The notes under the pieces: model-generated
The model's database searches: none
Told to the model about the DNA's origin: nothing
Seen by the model: the letters and a program-made list of their open reading frames with translations, nothing else
Shown here: piece by piece, positions 62,751 through 64,000 of the stretch
Position numbering within the stretch: position 1 is the first letter of the stretch
How the letters are laid out: every line of letters begins with the position of its first letter
Made by a program: the position numbers and the translations under genes
NCBI RefSeq assembly: GCF_002901845.1
Contig: NZ_PPQE01000025.1
Location: 965,860-1,029,859 of the forward strand
Direction of reading: 5' to 3'
DNA from: Staphylococcus hominis subsp. hominis
GTDB lineage: Bacteria; Bacillota; Bacilli; Staphylococcales; Staphylococcaceae
DNA: 64,000 bases

Positions 62751-62800
62751 AAAAAACACTCCAAAAGTTAAGTAAAATTATAACTTTTGGAGTGTTTTTT
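62751..62800. terminator. Bidirectional terminator between the flavoprotein and wall-protein genes
   Basis: AAAAAACACTCCAAAAGTTA and TAACTTTTGGAGTGTTTTTT form a perfect 20-bp stem around a ten-base loop, with A and T runs usable by both convergent genes. Confidence 0.95.
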
Positions 62801-62842
62801 ATTTCATATTTTGAATACGAAGATAACTGAATTTATTTTTTA

Positions 62843-64000
62843 TTATTTATCTTCTTTTTTTCTTCGTTTTAATAATAATAGCAGACCACTTAATAATGTG
62901 AACTCAGCTAAAGATAATAATGAGTTTTCATTTTCACCTGTATAAGGTAGAGTATTTAATTTTGAATGATTATTATTCACATTAAATTTATTATTAAAAT
63001 TATTAAATGTAACTTTGTTGTCATTAACCAATCCAAAGTTATTTTCAAATTGCTTAACATTCACATGTTCAATCTCATTAATAGTCACTCTCGTTAATTC
63101 ATTAATATCATTAGTAGTCACATTTTCAGCTAATTTATTTAAAGCTTTCATAACATAAACATCAATTTGTTTATAAGCTTTATTTCTATTATATTCTGAT
63201 ATATTTGTTAATCCTTTAATATACGCTTTACGTTTATTTGCTACATCAAAGATTTGAGATTTAGCTTTCAATTTTACTTTGTCGATTAGAACTATTTTAT
63301 TAAATTCTTGAAGATAATGTATTTTTATATTATCAACTTGTTTATTAGTTTGAGCTTGGTTTACTTTTTCTTCTGCTTTTTTATATGATTCATCAAGTTT
63401 TTGTTTTATGAATAGTTTTTCATCTATTGTAAATGTTTGATCAGATGATACTTTATCTTTTAATTTTTGTAATTCCACTTCTAATTTAGATAAAGCATCT
63501 GCTTTTTTAATAACTTCAACTTGAATACTATTAATTGATTGTTTACCTTGCTCTGTAGTCTGATCGACATCTGAGTTAGTATTGGCACCTTCGAGCAGTT
63601 TTTTAGCTCTCATTACTGCCTCTTCTACTTTTTGTTTTGCTGCATCCTTTTCTTCTTTTGTTGCGTTTGGTGTTTGATCAATTTCTGCTTTCTTTTGTTT
63701 AGCTAATTCGTCGATAGTTTGTTTAGCTACAGATTTTTTAACTATTTCTGGTTGAATTTCATCAATAGCATGTTTACCACTTTCTTTGGCTATTTCAACA
63801 TCAGAATTAGTCGTAGATTGAGCAATATTATTCTTTGCTTTTATAACTTCTTCATCTACTTTTTGTCTAGCCACATCCTTTTCTTCTTTTGTTGCATTGT
63901 GATTATTCTCAATTTCTGCTTTTTTAATTGTTGCTTCATCATCTATCGCTTGTCTAGCTAAAGATTTTTGTATTGTCTCTGGTTGAATATTAGATATAAT
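62843..64000 (-). CDS. LPXTG cell-wall-anchored protein with DUF1542 repeats (SasC-like), C-terminal part
   Basis: The frame is open to the right edge; 385 residues are visible and the start lies outside. Two full 77-residue DUF1542 repeats run from the edge (IQPETIQKS, IQPEIVKKS, then a degenerate third starting IQVEVIKKA), each with NATKEEKD. An N-rich region and a sorting signal follow: LPYTG (62936-62950), hydrophobic helix, RRKKEDK. Sortase A should link it to peptidoglycan. S. aureus SasC, which aids cell aggregation and biofilm, has this domain type and sits at this locus next to leuS. The GTG at 63874 is internal, not the start. Confidence 0.9.
   Translation of the reverse strand: MISNIQPETIQKSLARQAIDDEATIKKAEIENNHNATKEEKDVARQKVDEEVIKAKNNIAQSTTNSDVEIAKESGKHAIDEIQPEIVKKSVAKQTIDELAKQKKAEIDQTPNATKEEKDAAKQKVEEAVMRAKKLLEGANTNSDVDQTTEQGKQSINSIQVEVIKKADALSKLEVELQKLKDKVSSDQTFTIDEKLFIKQKLDESYKKAEEKVNQAQTNKQVDNIKIHYLQEFNKIVLIDKVKLKAKSQIFDVANKRKAYIKGLTNISEYNRNKAYKQIDVYVMKALNKLAENVTTNDINELTRVTINEIEHVNVKQFENNFGLVNDNKVTFNNFNNKFNVNNNHSKLNTLPYTGENENSLLSLAEFTLLSGLLLLLKRRKKEDK
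63310..63993 (-). repeat. 231-bp DUF1542 coding repeats
   Basis: Two clear copies and one worn copy, period 231 bases (77 residues), marked by IQPE...KKS and PNATKEEKD. More copies probably continue past the right edge. Confidence 0.85.

Overview
The window is a stretch of AT-rich staphylococcal core chromosome. The gene order pyk-pfkA-accA-accD-dnaE ... ald-ackA-tpx-thiI-ezrA-rpsD ... tyrS-fhs-ccpA-aroA-murC-sftA ... trmB-dat-pepV ... sasC-like is the one known from Staphylococcus aureus and relatives, and protein lengths agree with that group. The species is not fixed by the sequence; a coagulase-negative species is my inference, because two metabolic loci known from S. aureus are lost here. 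There is no phage, insertion sequence, transposon, tRNA, rRNA or CRISPR array. About fifty genes are mostly intact, usually with strong GGAGG-type ribosome binding sites, and many are followed by textbook hairpin terminators.

Layout. 1-6.5 kb: the end of an amino-acid permease, then (minus strand) glycolysis (pfkA-pyk) and fatty-acid initiation (accD-accA). In S. aureus a malic enzyme gene lies upstream of accD; here only a heavily deleted fossil of it remains (6180-6502). 6.7-24.8 kb: dnaE, nrnA, a CBS/hotdog regulator, two universal stress proteins, a metallo-hydrolase, an M24 peptidase, ald, ackA with its methyltransferase-like partner, tpx, a TSUP transporter, the thiI-cysteine desulfurase pair and ezrA. 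24.9-38.3 kb: free methionine sulfoxide reductase, rpsD behind a long leader, a phosphodiesterase, OsmC, an overlapping aminotransferase-serA pair, a HAD hydrolase, a PTS permease with a cre box, an acyltransferase-like protein, HtrA, tyrS with a tyrosine T-box leader, and a monofunctional transglycosylase. 38.5-42.8 kb: fhs, ccpA and aroA; the acsA-acuAC cluster that separates fhs and ccpA in S. aureus is absent.

43-62.7 kb: a stress/cell-envelope block. A DUF948 protein and a large tandem-repeat YtxH-like protein lie behind a clear SigB-type promoter, followed by murC, the DNA translocase sftA, ytpR-ytpQ-trx-M42 peptidase, a PepSY protein, trmB with a kinase-like protein, dat-pepV, a second YtxH-like stress protein, a MurJ/YtgP-like flippase coupled to a 16S pseudouridine synthase, and a flavoprotein. 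The right edge holds the C-terminal part of an LPXTG wall protein with 77-residue DUF1542 repeats (SasC-like).

I see no wholly new multi-gene system. The best novel signals are fossil genes (malic enzyme at 6180-6502; an unidentified protein at 53879-54130), the missing acetate-utilisation cluster with a cre box left beside the fhs promoter, the 34-residue repeat protein under probable SigB control, small unexplained ORF/hairpin structures between sgtA and fhs, and staphylococcal intergenic hairpin repeats.
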